In this document: positions 5,344 through 5,432 of the stretch, one piece after another
Numbering within the stretch: the first letter of the stretch is position 1
How the letters are laid out: every line of letters begins with the position of its first letter
Origin: Bacteroidia bacterium
GTDB lineage: Bacteria > Bacteroidota > Bacteroidia > Bacteroidales > Prolixibacteraceae
Direction: 5' to 3'
Assembly (NCBI GenBank): GCA_025358395.1
Contig: JANYJT010000033.1
Location: 1 to 5,432 of the forward strand
Length of the DNA stretch: 5,432 nt
The notes under the pieces: generated by a model
The model's input: only the letters and a program-made list of their open reading frames with translations
Database searches by the model: none
What the model was told of the DNA's origin: nothing
Position numbers and translations under genes: made by a program

Positions 5344-5432
5344 ATGGAAAAGAACCCCTTATTAAAAAGAAGGCTTAGCTTTCGAAGAGTTTGCACTTTC
5401 CTACTCATTTTGATGAGTTTGCAGGTTTCTGC
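5344..5432 (+). CDS. Start of a secreted protein, probably a SusC/RagA-type TonB-dependent receptor (partial)
   Basis: The frame is open to the window edge and gives 29 full codons beginning MEKNPLLKRRLSFRRVCTFL and continuing into a hydrophobic core that ends LQVS. This is a signal peptide with a long basic n-region, and the length and the ending LMSLQVS resemble the N-termini of many Bacteroidota SusC-like outer-membrane receptors. No STN, plug or barrel sequence is inside the window, so the family call rests only on the signal peptide style and on the context of a long regulated spacer after a membrane-bound regulator. An in-frame ATG at 5323-5325 would add seven residues (MLIESKT); I prefer 5344 because it keeps the basic n-region compact. 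Another exported protein remains possible. Confidence 0.55.
   Translation, partial: MEKNPLLKRRLSFRRVCTFLLILMSLQVS

Noticed and set aside
1..5432. CRISPR array, tRNA, rRNA, transposase or attachment site
   Set aside because: No regular repeat-spacer pattern, no cloverleaf-like sequence, no rRNA segment, no transposase or integrase frame and no terminal inverted repeats with target duplications were seen.

Overview
The window reads as a regulatory stretch of an AT-rich Bacteroidota chromosome. The evidence is the ECF sigma factor with a short non-zinc-binding membrane partner, a Cys-anchored lipoprotein, the absence of Shine-Dalgarno sequences in front of the genes, a Bacteroidota-type -7 element (TAGCTTTG), and a final reading frame that begins like a SusC/RagA-type outer-membrane receptor. 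The genus cannot be told from this sequence; a marine or environmental member of Bacteroidia or Cytophagia is a guess.

Layout. Positions 1-1024 (minus strand) hold a two-gene unit: an ECF sigma factor followed, one base after its stop, by a single-pass membrane protein that is probably its anti-sigma factor and is cut by the left edge. A 173-base divergent spacer separates this unit from a plus-strand lipoprotein (1198-2028), which has two cysteine-bracketed halves that resemble each other. A 348-base spacer (2029-2376) follows, with a hairpin near 2262-2291 and a -7 element just before the next gene. Positions 2377-4896 encode the centrepiece, an 839-residue membrane-spanning regulator. It has a signal peptide, a LamG/concanavalin-like domain, a Kelch-like beta-propeller, one transmembrane helix, and a cytoplasmic SARP/OmpR-type winged helix with a BTAD-like helical tail. 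A 447-base AT-rich spacer (4897-5343) carries a tandem direct repeat (two 17-mers, 18-base period, 16/17 identical) and several inverted repeats. The last 89 bases begin a secreted protein, probably a TonB-dependent SusC-like receptor.

How the parts may work together (inference). The large protein looks like a one-protein transmembrane signalling system: periplasmic lectin/propeller domains sense a ligand, possibly a glycan, and the cytoplasmic winged helix binds DNA. SARP regulators classically bind tandem direct repeats upstream of their targets, and the window has such a repeat between the regulator and the putative receptor gene. This suggests a nutrient-uptake locus run by a membrane-tethered SARP instead of a hybrid two-component system or a sigma/FecR pair. 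The sigma/anti-sigma unit and the divergent lipoprotein may form a separate envelope-response module; nothing in the sequence ties them to the regulator beyond proximity.
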